From Prosopocoilus inquinatus (lineage: Eukaryota; Arthropoda; Insecta; Coleoptera; Lucanidae), in contig CM069880.1 in assembly GCA_036172665.1 (NCBI GenBank), positions 994,501-1,058,500 of the forward strand: 64,000 nt of DNA, read 5' to 3'. This document shows positions 33,381 through 47,505 of the stretch, one piece after another. The position numbers and the translations under genes were made by a program. The notes under the pieces were generated by a model that saw only the letters and a list, made by a program, of their open reading frames with translations, ran no database searches and had not been told where the DNA came from. How positions within the stretch are numbered: the first letter of the stretch is position 1; the number at the start of each line of letters is the position of its first letter.

Positions 33381-36300
33381 AGACCTTTCGTTTGATAGGC
33401 GACAATCCGGGTTTACGTTCGACGCGTCCGATTTCGATCATTGCAGCGCCATCTTCGATCGAAAAATAGAACCGACGCGATTTTCCGTCGCCGCTCGGCG
33501 AGACCTTTCGTTTGATACGCGACAACCCGGGTTTACGTTCGACGCGTCCGATTTCGATCATTGCAGCGCCATCTTCGATCGAAAAATCGAACCGACGCGA
33601 TTTTCCGTCGCCGCTCGGCGAGACCTTTAGTTTGATACGCGACAACCCGGGTTTACGTTCGACGCGTCCGATTTCGATCATTGCAGCGCCATCTTCGATC
33701 GAAAAATCGAACCGACGCGATTTTCCGTCGCCGATCGGCGAGACCTTTCGTTTGATACGCGACAACCCGGGTTTACGTTCGACGCGTCCGATTTCGATCA
33801 TTGCAGCGCCATCTTCGATCGAAAAATCGAACCGACGCGATTTTCCGTCGCCGCTCGGCGAGACCTTTCGTTTGATATGCGACGACCCGGGTTTACGTTC
33901 GACGCGTCCGATTTCGATCATTGCAGCGCCATCTTCGATCGAAAAATCGAACCGACGCGATTTTCCGTCGCCGCTCGGCGAGACCTTTCGTTTGATGCGC
34001 GACAACCCGGGTTTACGTTCGACGCGTCCAGTTTCGATCATTGCAGCGCCATCTTCGATCGAAAAATCGAACCGACGCGATTTTCCGTCGCCGCTCGGCG
34101 AGACCTTTCGTTTGATGCGCGACAATCCGGGTTTACGTTCGACGCGTCCAGTTTCGATCATTGCAGCGCCATCTTCGATCGAAAAATCGAACCGAAGCGA
34201 TTTTCCGTTGCCGCTCGGCGAGACCTTTCGTTTGATACGCGACAACCCGGGTTTACGTTCGACGCGTCCGATTTCGATCATTGCAGCGCCATCTTCGATC
34301 GAAAAATCGAACCGACGCGATTTTCCGTCGCCGCTCGGCGAGACCTTTCGTTTGATACGCGACAATCCGGGTTTACGTTCGACGCGTTCGATTTCGATCA
34401 TTGCAGCGCCATCTTGGATCGAAAAATCGAACCGACGCGATTTTCCGTCGCCGCTCGGCGAGACCTTTCGTTGATACGCGACAACCCGGGTTTACGTTCG
34501 ACGCGTCCGATTTCGATCATTGCAGCGCCATCTTCGATCGAAAAATCGAACCGACGCGATTTTCCGTCGCCGCTCGGCGAGACCTTTCGTTTGATATGCG
34601 ACAACCCGGGTTTACGTTCGACGCGTCCGATTTCGATCATTGCAGCGCCATCTTCGATCGAAAAATCGAACCGACGCGATTTTCCGTCGCCGCTCGGCGA
34701 GACCTTCCGTTTGATACGCGACAACCCGGGTTTACGTTCGACGCGTCCGATTTCGATCATTGCAGCGCCATCTTCGATCGAAAAATCGAACCGACGCGAT
34801 TTTCCGTCGCCGCTCGGCGAGACCTTTCGTTTGATGCGCGACAACCCGGGTTTACGTTCGACGCGTCCAGTTTCGATCATTGCAGCGCCATCTTCGATCG
34901 AAAAATCGAACCGACGCGATTTTCCGTCGCCGCTCGGCGAGACCTTTCGTTTGATACGCGACAATCCGGGTTTACGTTCGACGCGTTCGATTTCGATCAT
35001 TGCAGCGCCATCTTCGATGGAAAAATCGAACCGACGCGATTTTCCGTCGCCGCTCGGCGAGACCTTTCGTTTGATACGCGACAACCCGGGTTTACGTTCG
35101 ACGCGTCCGATTTCGATCATTGCAGCGCCATCTTCGATCGAAAAATCGAACCGACGCGATTTTCCGTCGCCGCTCGGCGAGACCTTTCGTTTGATACGCG
35201 ACAACCCGGGTTTACGTTCGACGCGTACGATTTCGATCATTGCAGCGCCATCTTCGATCGAAAAATCGAACCGACGCGACTTTCCGTCGCCGCTCGGCGA
35301 GACCTTTCGTTTGATACGCGACAACCCGGGTTTACGTTCGACGCGTCCGATTTCGATCATTGCAGCGCCATCTTCGATCGAAAAATCGAACCGACGCGAT
35401 TTTCCGTCGCCGCTCGGCGAGACCTTTCGTTTGATACGCGACAATCCGGGTTTACGTTCGACGCGTCCGATTTCGATCATTGCAGCGCCATCTTCGATCG
35501 AAAAATCGAACCGACGCGATTTTCCGTCGCCGCTCGGCGAGACCTTTCGTTTGATACGCGACAACCCGGGTTTACGATCGACGCGTCCGATTTCGATCAT
35601 TGCAGCGCCATCTTCGATCGAAAAATCGAACCGACGCGATTTTCCGTCGCCGCTCGGCGAGACCTTTCGTTTGATACGCGACAACCCTGGTTTACGTTCG
35701 ACGCGTCCAGTTTCGATCATTGCAGCGCCATCTTCGATCGAAAAATCGAACCGAGGCGATTTTCCGTCGCCGCTCGGCGAGACCTTTCGTTTGATGCGCG
35801 ACAACCCGGGTTTACGTTCGACGCGTTCAGTTTCGATCATTGCAGCGTCATATTCGATCGAAAAATCGAACCGACGCGATTTTCCGTCGCCGCTCGGCGA
35901 GACCTTTCGTTTGAAACGCGACAACCCGGGCTTACGTTCGACGCGTCCAGTTTCGATCATTGCAGCGCCATCTTCTATCGAAAAATCGAACCGACGCGAT
36001 TATCCGTCGCCGCTCGGCGAGACCTTTCGTTTGATGCGCGACAACCCGGGTTTACGTTCGACGCGTCCAGTTTCGATCATTGCAGCGCCATCTTCGATCG
36101 AAAAATCGAACCGAAGCGATTTTCCGTTGCCGCTCGGCGAGACCTTTCGTTTGATACGCGACAACCCGGGTTTACGTTCGACGCGTCCGATTTCGATCAT
36201 TGCAGCGCCATCTTCTATCGAAAAATCGAACCGACGCGATTTTCCGTCGCCGCTCGGCGAGACCTTTCGTTTGATACGCGACAACCCGGGTTTACGTTCG

Positions 36301-36811
36301 ACGCGTCCGATTTCGATCATTGCAGCGCCATCTTCGATCGAAAAATCGAACCGACGCGATTTTCCGTCGCCGCTCGGCGAGACCTTTCGTTTGATACGCG
36401 ACAATCCGGGTTTACGATCGACGCGTCCAATTTCGATCATTGCAGCGCCATCTTCTATCGAAAAATCGAACCGACGCGATTTTCCGTCGCCGCTCGGCGA
36501 GACCTTTCGTTTGATGCGCGACAATCCGGGTTTACGTTCGACGCGTCCAGTTTCGATCATTGCAGCGCCATCTTCGATCGAAAAATCGAACCGAAGCGAT
36601 TTTCCGTCGCCGCTCGGCGAGACCTTTCGTTTGATACGCGACAACCCGGGTTTACGTTCGACGCGTCCGATTTCGATCATTGCAGCGCCATCTTCGATCG
36701 AAAAATCGAACCGACGCGATTTTCCGTCGCCGCTCGGCGAGACCTTTCGTTTGATGCGCGACAACCCGGGTTTACGTTCTACGCGACCGATTTCGATCAT
36801 TGCGGCGCCAT
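33381..36811 (+). repeat. Satellite array E: 28.6 monomers, three private or semi-private SNPs
   Basis: Same monomer order and the same 1-bp deletion (near 34471) as array D. The substitution at 33468 creates a TAG that closes the plus frame in the first monomer. The one at 33629 gives CTTTAG, and the one at 34416 gives CTTGGATCG. That three changes cluster in ~1 kb while the rest is identical is worth noting. Confidence 0.98.
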
Positions 36812-38727
36812 AGGAACCCCTTAAGTACACTTTTCCGAGTTTCTTTTCTTATATATGACAAGTGGGATCCGCTACGCTCCGCCCACTTGTGGGTATGAGC
36901 AGAGGCTTGTGTGGACAGAGGCTTTGTATAGACGGAGGTTTCGTTTGGACGGAAGAGGTGAGAGCTCTGCGCGCTGTTTGGGCCGCTAGCCTTTGGGGGC
37001 TCGCGGCACCTAGGGACTTGGAAGAATGTTGGAAAACTTTAAGAATTGATTTTTCTAATTTTCGAAATTTTGAGTATTTTTCCCCAATTTTTTCAATTTT
37101 TCCGTTCTAATTTATAAATTTTTTTTCGCCGTCTGGGTTGGCCTCGCTTGGGTTGGCGTCGGTTGGGTTCACCTTGAACAATTTTACAAAAGAAAGGGAA
37201 GGAAAGTTTAAGAAAAAGTGAGAAAAATTGTTGGAAAACTTAAGAAATCGGTTTCCTTAATTTTTAGAATTTTTTCCATTTTTTTTCGATTTTTTTCAAT
37301 ATTTTCTCGAGATTTACTACATTTTTCCCTAATTCTTTAAATTTTTTCGTTTTCTTTAAAATAAAATTTTTCTGTCATCTGGGTTGGCCTCGCTTGGGTT
37401 GGCGCCGTTTGAGTTGACCTTGAACAATTTAAAAAAAAGAGTTAAGGAATATGTAAGAGAAAGTGAGGAAAAATGTTTTAAAAAAGTTGTAAAACGTCAA
37501 TAATCGGCTTCCTCTATTCTTAGAATTTTTTCCTATTTTTTTCGATTTTTTCAATTTTTTCCCGAAATTTTGAATATTTTTCCCCAATTTTTTCAATTTT
37601 TCCGTTCTCCTAATTTTTAAATTTTTTTTCGCCGTCTGGGTTGGCCTCGCTTGGGTTGGCGTCGGTTGGGTTGACCTTGAACAATTTTCGAAAAAAAGTG
37701 AAGGAAAATGTAAGAAGTGATGAAATGTTTTTATTAAGTTGGGAAACTTAAGAAATCCGTTTCCCTAATTTTTAGAATTCTTGTCGATTTTTCTATATTT
37801 TTTTAAATTTCCCCCCGAAATTTTGAATATTTTTCCCCAATTTGTTCAATTTTTCCGTTCTCTTAATTTTTAATTTTTTAAAATTTTTATCGATTTTTTT
37901 CAATTTTTTCCCTTAAATTTCCCGCTTTAATTGCCGGCCGGAGAGCGAACGAATCGACCTCCCCGCGCTCGCATTTTTTTTTTAATCACAAACGAACATC
38001 CAAAGCCTCCTTTATTCATCTATTTACGTAATATGTACGGTCGAAATTATGTTCGAACGCGTCCGCGCGGCGAAAGAGATCGCGTCGGCGGCTTTAGATT
38101 AGGTCACGTTCGACCGGCGGCGCACGTACTCCCTCCGCCGCCGGGCCGACTGCCGGCGTAACACGACACACGCGAAAGAGTTCGCGCGTCGCTTTCAGGT
38201 TAGATCACTGTCGATAGGCAGTACGCCCCCCCTCCCTTCCGACCACCGGTGCTCCGGCCCCACGACTGGACGTACAGATATATAATATTACATATGTCAA
38301 GTGTCAAGGTTTCCTTACTGCGCGTGTCGCGCGATCGTTGCCAACCAACCCTCGTCGATCCCATCTTTTACGCGGCGGCAAATTCAAATGAGCTCCGTCA
38401 AAATCTCGACGCGTTCGGTCGAGCGTACACGCGACGGCACAATGCAAATCGTGAAGAATTTAACCGGCAAAACGACGCCGCCGCCGCCGCCGCGATCGTC
38501 TTATAACCTTTTTTCCGATTACCGGAGTAACATCGGAGAAATGGAATTTGGAGGTTTTCAGTTGTTTTTAACACTTACTTTTTTTCAGTGGAAACACTTT
38601 TTCACTGTTACACACGCGTTCGTGTCACATTTTCGATATCACCCCGTATATCTCTCGCCATGTGGTAAACGTTACGTTCGTAAAGCTACTTTCTTCTACG
38701 TCGGAAAGAATTCGACGCGATCGATTT
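36812..38727 (+). repeat. Spacer 5 (1,916 bp)
   Basis: Group 3-8 copy without private changes noticed. Subzones: hairpin 36858-36890, subrepeats 37028-37922, CpG-rich segment 37923-38727, ubiquitin-like frame 38442-38474. Confidence 0.97.
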
Positions 38728-41700
38728 AGACCTTTCGTTTGATAGGCGACAATCCGGGTTTACGTTCGACGCGTCCGATTTCGATCATTGCAGCGCCATC
38801 TTCGATCGAAAAATCGAACCGACGCGATTTTCCGTCGCCGCTCGGCGAGACCTTTCGTTTGATACGCGACAACCCGGGTTTACGTTCGACGCGTCCGATT
38901 TCGATCATTGCAGCGCCATCTTCGATCGAAAAATCGAACCGACGCGATTTTCCGTCGCCGCTCGGCGAGACCTTTCGTTTGATACGCGACAACCCGGGTT
39001 TACGTTCGACGCGTCCGATTTCGATCATTGCAGCGCCATCTTCGATCGAAAAATCGAACCGACGCGATTTTCCGTCGCCGATCGGCGAGACCTTTCGTTT
39101 GATACGCGACAACCCGGGTTTACGTTCGACGCGTCCGATTTCGATCATTGCAGCGCCATCTTCGATCGAAAAATCGAACCGACGCGATTTTCCGTCGCCG
39201 CTCGGCGAGACCTTTCGTTTGATATGCGACGACCCGGGTTTACGTTCGACGCGTCCGATTTCGATCATTGCAGCGCCATCTTCGATCGAAAAATCGAACC
39301 GACGCGATTTTCCGTCGCCGCTCGGCGAGACCTTTCGTTTGATGCGCGACAACCCGGGTTTACGTTCGACGCGTCCAGTTTCGATCATTGCAGCGCCATC
39401 TTCGATCGAAAAATCGAACCGACGCGATTTTCCGTCGCCGCTCGGCGAGACCTTTCGTTTGATGCGCGACAATCCGGGTTTACGTTCGACGCGTCCAGTT
39501 TCGATCATTGCAGCGCCATCTTCGATCGAAAAATCGAACCGAAGCGATTTTCCGTTGCCGCTCGGCGAGACCTTTCGTTTGATACGCGACAACCCGGGTT
39601 TACGTTCGACGCGTCCGATTTCGATCATTGCAGCGCCATCTTCGATCGAAAAATCGAACCGACGCGATTTTCCGTCGCCGCTCGGCGAGACCTTTCGTTT
39701 GATACGCGACAATCCGGGTTTACGTTCGACGCGTTCGATTTCGATCATTGCAGCGCCATCTTCGATCGAAAAATCGAACCGACGCGATTTTCCGTCGCCG
39801 CTCGGCGAGACCTTTCGTTGATACGCGACAACCCGGGTTTACGTTCGACGCGTCCGATTTCGATCATTGCAGCGCCATCTTCGATCGAAAAATCGAACCG
39901 ACGCGATTTTCCGTCGCCGCTCGGCGAGACCTTTCGTTTGATATGCGACAACCCGGGTTTACGTTCGACGCGTCCGATTTCGATCATTGCAGCGCCATCT
40001 TCGATCGAAAAATCGAACCGACGCGATTTTCCGTCGCCGCTCGGCGAGACCTTCCGTTTGATACGCGACAACCCGGGTTTACGTTCGACGCGTCCGATTT
40101 CGATCATTGCAGCGCCATCTTCGATCGAAAAATCGAACCGACGCGATTTTCCGTCGCCGCTCGGCGAGACCTTTCGTTTGATGCGCGACAACCCGGGTTT
40201 ACGTTCGACGCGTCCAGTTTCGATCATTGCAGCGCCATCTTCGATCGAAAAATCGAACCGACGCGATTTTCCGTCGCCGCTCGGCGAGACCTTTCGTTTG
40301 ATACGCGACAATCCGGGTTTACGTTCGACGCGTTCGATTTCGATCATTGCAGCGCCATCTTCGATGGAAAAATCGAACCGACGCGATTTTCCGTCGCCGC
40401 TCGGCGAGACCTTTCGTTTGATACGCGACAACCCGGGTTTACGTTCGACGCGTCCGATTTCGATCATTGCAGCGCCATCTTCGATCGAAAAATCGAACCG
40501 ACGCGATTTTCCGTCGCCGCTCGGCGAGACCTTTCGTTTGATACGCGACAACCCGGGTTTACGTTCGACGCGTACGATTTCGATCATTGCAGCGCCATCT
40601 TCGATCGAAAAATCGAACCGACGCGACTTTCCGTCGCCGCTCGGCGAGACCTTTCGTTTGATACGCGACAACCCGGGTTTACGTTCGACGCGTCCGATTT
40701 CGATCATTGCAGCGCCATCTTCGATCGAAAAATCGAACCGACGCGATTTTCCGTCGCCGCTCGGCGAGACCTTTCGTTTGATACGCGACAATCCGGGTTT
40801 ACGTTCGACGCGTCCGATTTCGATCATTGCAGCGCCATCTTCGATCGAAAAATCGAACCGACGCGATTTTCCGTCGCCGCTCGGCGAGACCTTTCGTTTG
40901 ATACGCGACAACCCGGGTTTACGATCGACGCGTCCGATTTCGATCATTGCAGCGCCATCTTCGATCGAAAAATCGAACCGACGCGATTTTCCGTCGCCGC
41001 TCGGCGAGACCTTTCGTTTGATACGCGACAACCCTGGTTTACGTTCGACGCGTCCAGTTTCGATCATTGCAGCGCCATCTTCGATCGAAAAATCGAACCG
41101 AGGCGATTTTCCGTCGCCGCTCGGCGAGACCTTTCGTTTGATGCGCGACAACCCGGGTTTACGTTCGACGCGTTCAGTTTCGATCATTGCAGCGTCATAT
41201 TCGATCGAAAAATCGAACCGACGCGATTTTCCGTCGCCGCTCGGCGAGACCTTTCGTTTGAAACGCGACAACCCGGGCTTACGTTCGACGCGTCCAGTTT
41301 CGATCATTGCAGCGCCATCTTCTATCGAAAAATCGAACCGACGCGATTATCCGTCGCCGCTCGGCGAGACCTTTCGTTTGATGCGCGACAACCCGGGTTT
41401 ACGTTCGACGCGTCCAGTTTCGATCATTGCAGCGCCATCTTCGATCGAAAAATCGAACCGAAGCGATTTTCCGTTGCCGCTCGGCGAGACCTTTCGTTTG
41501 ATACGCGACAACCCGGGTTTACGTTCGACGCGTCCGATTTCGATCATTGCAGCGCCATCTTCTATCGAAAAATCGAACCGACGCGATTTTCCGTCGCCGC
41601 TCGGCGAGACCTTTCGTTTGATACGCGACAACCCGGGTTTACGTTCGACGCGTCCGATTTCGATCATTGCAGCGCCATCTTCGATCGAAAAATCGAACCG

Positions 41701-42158
41701 ACGCGATTTTCCGTCGCCGCTCGGCGAGACCTTTCGTTTGATACGCGACAATCCGGGTTTACGATCGACGCGTCCAATTTCGATCATTGCAGCGCCATCT
41801 TCTATCGAAAAATCGAACCGACGCGATTTTCCGTCGCCGCTCGGCGAGACCTTTCGTTTGATGCGCGACAATCCGGGTTTACGTTCGACGCGTCCAGTTT
41901 CGATCATTGCAGCGCCATCTTCGATCGAAAAATCGAACCGAAGCGATTTTCCGTCGCCGCTCGGCGAGACCTTTCGTTTGATACGCGACAACCCGGGTTT
42001 ACGTTCGACGCGTCCGATTTCGATCATTGCAGCGCCATCTTCGATCGAAAAATCGAACCGACGCGATTTTCCGTCGCCGCTCGGCGAGACCTTTCGTTTG
42101 ATGCGCGACAACCCGGGTTTACGTTCTACGCGACCGATTTCGATCATTGCGGCGCCAT
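38728..42158 (+). repeat. Satellite array F: 28.6 monomers
   Basis: Identical by eye to array D, including the missing T near 39818. All six-frame translations of the two arrays agree over their whole lengths, which also excludes most base differences. Confidence 0.98.
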
Positions 42159-44074
42159 AGGAACCCCTTAAGTACACTTTTCCGAGTTTCTTTTCTTATA
42201 TATGACAAGTGGGATCCGCTACGCTCCGCCCACTTGTGGGTATGAGCAGAGGCTTGTGTGGACAGAGGCTTTGTATAGACGGAGGTTTCGTTTGGACGGA
42301 AGAGGTGAGAGCTCTGCGCGCTGTTTGGGCCGCTAGCCTTTGGGGGCTCGCGGCACCTAGGGACTTGGAAGAATGTTGGAAAACTTTAAGAATTGATTTT
42401 TCTAATTTTCGAAATTTTGAGTATTTTTCCCCAATTTTTTCAATTTTTCCGTTCTAATTTATAAATTTTTTTTCGCCGTCTGGGTTGGCCTCGCTTGGGT
42501 TGGCGTCGGTTGGGTTCACCTTGAACAATTTTACAAAAGAAAGGGAAGGAAAGTTTAAGAAAAAGTGAGAAAAATTGTTGGAAAACTTAAGAAATCGGTT
42601 TCCTTAATTTTTAGAATTTTTTCCATTTTTTTTCGATTTTTTTCAATATTTTCTCGAGATTTACTACATTTTTCCCTAATTCTTTAAATTTTTTCGTTTT
42701 CTTTAAAATAAAATTTTTCTGTCATCTGGGTTGGCCTCGCTTGGGTTGGCGCCGTTTGAGTTGACCTTGAACAATTTAAAAAAAAGAGTTAAGGAATATG
42801 TAAGAGAAAGTGAGGAAAAATGTTTTAAAAAAGTTGTAAAACGTCAATAATCGGCTTCCTCTATTCTTAGAATTTTTTCCTATTTTTTTCGATTTTTTCA
42901 ATTTTTTCCCGAAATTTTGAATATTTTTCCCCAATTTTTTCAATTTTTCCGTTCTCCTAATTTTTAAATTTTTTTTCGCCGTCTGGGTTGGCCTCGCTTG
43001 GGTTGGCGTCGGTTGGGTTGACCTTGAACAATTTTCGAAAAAAAGTGAAGGAAAATGTAAGAAGTGATGAAATGTTTTTATTAAGTTGGGAAACTTAAGA
43101 AATCCGTTTCCCTAATTTTTAGAATTCTTGTCGATTTTTCTATATTTTTTTAAATTTCCCCCCGAAATTTTGAATATTTTTCCCCAATTTGTTCAATTTT
43201 TCCGTTCTCTTAATTTTTAATTTTTTAAAATTTTTATCGATTTTTTTCAATTTTTTCCCTTAAATTTCCCGCTTTAATTGCCGGCCGGAGAGCGAACGAA
43301 TCGACCTCCCCGCGCTCGCATTTTTTTTTTAATCACAAACGAACATCCAAAGCCTCCTTTATTCATCTATTTACGTAATATGTACGGTCGAAATTATGTT
43401 CGAACGCGTCCGCGCGGCGAAAGAGATCGCGTCGGCGGCTTTAGATTAGGTCACGTTCGACCGGCGGCGCACGTACTCCCTCCGCCGCCGGGCCGACTGC
43501 CGGCGTAACACGACACACGCGAAAGAGTTCGCGCGTCGCTTTCAGGTTAGATCACTGTCGATAGGCAGTACGCCCCCCCTCCCTTCCGACCACCGGTGCT
43601 CCGGCCCCACGACTGGACGTACAGATATATAATATTACATATGTCAAGTGTCAAGGTTTCCTTACTGCGCGTGTCGCGCGATCGTTGCCAACCAACCCTC
43701 GTCGATCCCATCTTTTACGCGGCGGCAAATTCAAATGAGCTCCGTCAAAATCTCGACGCGTTCGGTCGAGCGTACACGCGACGGCACAATGCAAATCGTG
43801 AAGAATTTAACCGGCAAAACGACGCCGCCGCCGCCGCCGCGATCGTCTTATAACCTTTTTTCCGATTACCGGAGTAACATCGGAGAAATGGAATTTGGAG
43901 GTTTTCAGTTGTTTTTAACACTTACTTTTTTTCAGTGGAAACACTTTTTCACTGTTACACACGCGTTCGTGTCACATTTTCGATATCACCCCGTATATCT
44001 CTCGCCATGTGGTAAACGTTACGTTCGTAAAGCTACTTTCTTCTACGTCGGAAAGAATTCGACGCGATCGATTT
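42159..44074 (+). repeat. Spacer 6 (1,916 bp)
   Basis: Group 3-8 copy without private changes noticed. Subzones: hairpin 42205-42237, subrepeats 42375-43269, CpG-rich segment 43270-44074, ubiquitin-like frame 43789-43821. Confidence 0.97.
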
Positions 44075-47000
44075 AGACCTTTCGTTTGATAGGCGACAAT
44101 CCGGGTTTACGTTCGACGCGTCCGATTTCGATCATTGCAGCGCCATCTTCGATCGAAAAATAGAACCGACGCGATTTTCCGTCGCCGCTCGGCGAGACCT
44201 TTCGTTTGATACGCGACAACCCGGGTTTACGTTCGACGCGTCCGATTTCGATCATTGCAGCGCCATCTTCGATCGAAAAATCGAACCGACGCGATTTTCC
44301 GTCGCCGCTCGGCGAGACCTTTCGTTTGATACGCGACAACCCGGGTTTACGTTCGACGCGTCCGATTTCGATCATTGCAGCGCCATCTTCGATCGAAAAA
44401 TCGAACCGACGCGATTTTCCGTCGCCGATCGGCGAGACCTTTCGTTTGATACGCGACAACCCGGGTTTACGTTCGACGCGTCCGATTTCGATCATTGCAG
44501 CGCCATCTTCGATCGAAAAATCGAACCGACGCGATTTTCCGTCGCCGCTCGGCGAGACCTTTCGTTTGATATGCGACGACCCGGGTTTACGTTCGACGCG
44601 TCCGATTTCGATCATTGCAGCGCCATCTTCGATCGAAAAATCGAACCGACGCGATTTTCCGTCGCCGCTCGGCGAGACCTTTCGTTTGATGCGCGACAAC
44701 CCGGGTTTACGTTCGACGCGTCCAGTTTCGATCATTGCAGCGCCATCTTCGATCGAAAAATCGAACCGACGCGATTTTCCGTCGCCGCTCGGCGAGACCT
44801 TTCGTTTGATGCGCGACAATCCGGGTTTACGTTCGACGCGTCCAGTTTCGATCATTGCAGCGCCATCTTCGATCGAAAAATCGAACCGAAGCGATTTTCC
44901 GTTGCCGCTCGGCGAGACCTTTCGTTTGATACGCGACAACCCGGGTTTACGTTCGACGCGTCCGATTTCGATCATTGCAGCGCCATCTTCGATCGAAAAA
45001 TCGAACCGACGCGATTTTCCGTCGCCGCTCGGCGAGACCTTTCGTTTGATACGCGACAATCCGGGTTTACGTTCGACGCGTTCGATTTCGATCATTGCAG
45101 CGCCATCTTCGATCGAAAAATCGAACCGACGCGATTTTCCGTCGCCGCTCGGCGAGACCTTTCGTTGATACGCGACAACCCGGGTTTACGTTCGACGCGT
45201 CCGATTTCGATCATTGCAGCGCCATCTTCGATCGAAAAATCGAACCGACGCGATTTTCCGTCGCCGCTCGGCGAGACCTTTCGTTTGATATGCGACAACC
45301 CGGGTTTACGTTCGACGCGTCCGATTTCGATCATTGCAGCGCCATCTTCGATCGAAAAATCGAACCGACGCGATTTTCCGTCGCCGCTCGGCGAGACCTT
45401 CCGTTTGATACGCGACAACCCGGGTTTACGTTCGACGCGTCCGATTTCGATCATTGCAGCGCCATCTTCGATCGAAAAATCGAACCGACGCGATTTTCCG
45501 TCGCCGCTCGGCGAGACCTTTCGTTTGATGCGCGACAACCCGGGTTTACGTTCGACGCGTCCAGTTTCGATCATTGCAGCGCCATCTTCGATCGAAAAAT
45601 CGAACCGACGCGATTTTCCGTCGCCGCTCGGCGAGACCTTTCGTTTGATACGCGACAATCCGGGTTTACGTTCGACGCGTTCGATTTCGATCATTGCAGC
45701 GCCATCTTCGATGGAAAAATCGAACCGACGCGATTTTCCGTCGCCGCTCGGCGAGACCTTTCGTTTGATACGCGACAACCCGGGTTTACGTTCGACGCGT
45801 CCGATTTCGATCATTGCAGCGCCATCTTCGATCGAAAAATCGAACCGACGCGATTTTCCGTCGCCGCTCGGCGAGACCTTTCGTTTGATACGCGACAACC
45901 CGGGTTTACGTTCGACGCGTACGATTTCGATCATTGCAGCGCCATCTTCGATCGAAAAATCGAACCGACGCGACTTTCCGTCGCCGCTCGGCGAGACCTT
46001 TCGTTTGATACGCGACAACCCGGGTTTACGTTCGACGCGTCCGATTTCGATCATTGCAGCGCCATCTTCGATCGAAAAATCGAACCGACGCGATTTTCCG
46101 TCGCCGCTCGGCGAGACCTTTCGTTTGATACGCGACAATCCGGGTTTACGTTCGACGCGTCCGATTTCGATCATTGCAGCGCCATCTTCGATCGAAAAAT
46201 CGAACCGACGCGATTTTCCGTCGCCGCTCGGCGAGACCTTTCGTTTGATACGCGACAACCCGGGTTTACGATCGACGCGTCCGATTTCGATCATTGCAGC
46301 GCCATCTTCGATCGAAAAATCGAACCGACGCGATTTTCCGTCGCCGCTCGGCGAGACCTTTCGTTTGATACGCGACAACCCTGGTTTACGTTCGACGCGT
46401 CCAGTTTCGATCATTGCAGCGCCATCTTCGATCGAAAAATCGAACCGAGGCGATTTTCCGTCGCCGCTCGGCGAGACCTTTCGTTTGATGCGCGACAACC
46501 CGGGTTTACGTTCGACGCGTTCAGTTTCGATCATTGCAGCGTCATATTCGATCGAAAAATCGAACCGACGCGATTTTCCGTCGCCGCTCGGCGAGACCTT
46601 TCGTTTGAAACGCGACAACCCGGGCTTACGTTCGACGCGTCCAGTTTCGATCATTGCAGCGCCATCTTCTATCGAAAAATCGAACCGACGCGATTATCCG
46701 TCGCCGCTCGGCGAGACCTTTCGTTTGATGCGCGACAACCCGGGTTTACGTTCGACGCGTCCAGTTTCGATCATTGCAGCGCCATCTTCGATCGAAAAAT
46801 CGAACCGAAGCGATTTTCCGTTGCCGCTCGGCGAGACCTTTCGTTTGATACGCGACAACCCGGGTTTACGTTCGACGCGTCCGATTTCGATCATTGCAGC
46901 GCCATCTTCTATCGAAAAATCGAACCGACGCGATTTTCCGTCGCCGCTCGGCGAGACCTTTCGTTTGATACGCGACAACCCGGGTTTACGTTCGACGCGT

Positions 47001-47505
47001 CCGATTTCGATCATTGCAGCGCCATCTTCGATCGAAAAATCGAACCGACGCGATTTTCCGTCGCCGCTCGGCGAGACCTTTCGTTTGATACGCGACAATC
47101 CGGGTTTACGATCGACGCGTCCAATTTCGATCATTGCAGCGCCATCTTCTATCGAAAAATCGAACCGACGCGATTTTCCGTCGCCGCTCGGCGAGACCTT
47201 TCGTTTGATGCGCGACAATCCGGGTTTACGTTCGACGCGTCCAGTTTCGATCATTGCAGCGCCATCTTCGATCGAAAAATCGAACCGAAGCGATTTTCCG
47301 TCGCCGCTCGGCGAGACCTTTCGTTTGATACGCGACAACCCGGGTTTACGTTCGACGCGTCCGATTTCGATCATTGCAGCGCCATCTTCGATCGAAAAAT
47401 CGAACCGACGCGATTTTCCGTCGCCGCTCGGCGAGACCTTTCGTTTGATGCGCGACAACCCGGGTTTACGTTCTACGCGACCGATTTCGATCATTGCGGC
47501 GCCAT
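44075..47505 (+). repeat. Satellite array G: 28.6 monomers
   Basis: Same order as array D with the missing T near 45165. One substitution (44162) turns ATCGAACC into ATAGAACC in the first monomer, closing the plus frame there. Confidence 0.98.

Larger units (their letters stand above)
31465..36811 (+). repeat. Composite unit 2: spacer 4 + array E (5,347 bp)
   Basis: Differs from unit 1 by only three substitutions that could be seen: C to A at 33468, C to A at 33629 and C to G at 34416, all within the first third of the array. The change at 33468 is shared with unit 4 but not with unit 1 or 3. Confidence 0.97.
36812..42158 (+). repeat. Composite unit 3: spacer 5 + array F (5,347 bp)
   Basis: No difference from unit 1 was noticed. 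Because unit 3 pairs with unit 1 and unit 4 with unit 2 by a shared SNP, units 3-4 may be a duplicate of units 1-2. Confidence 0.97.
42159..47505 (+). repeat. Composite unit 4: spacer 6 + array G (5,347 bp)
   Basis: Carries C to A at 44162, the same change at the same place as 33468 in unit 2, two units upstream (10,694 bp). The two changes private to unit 2 (33629, 34416) are absent here. Confidence 0.97.
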
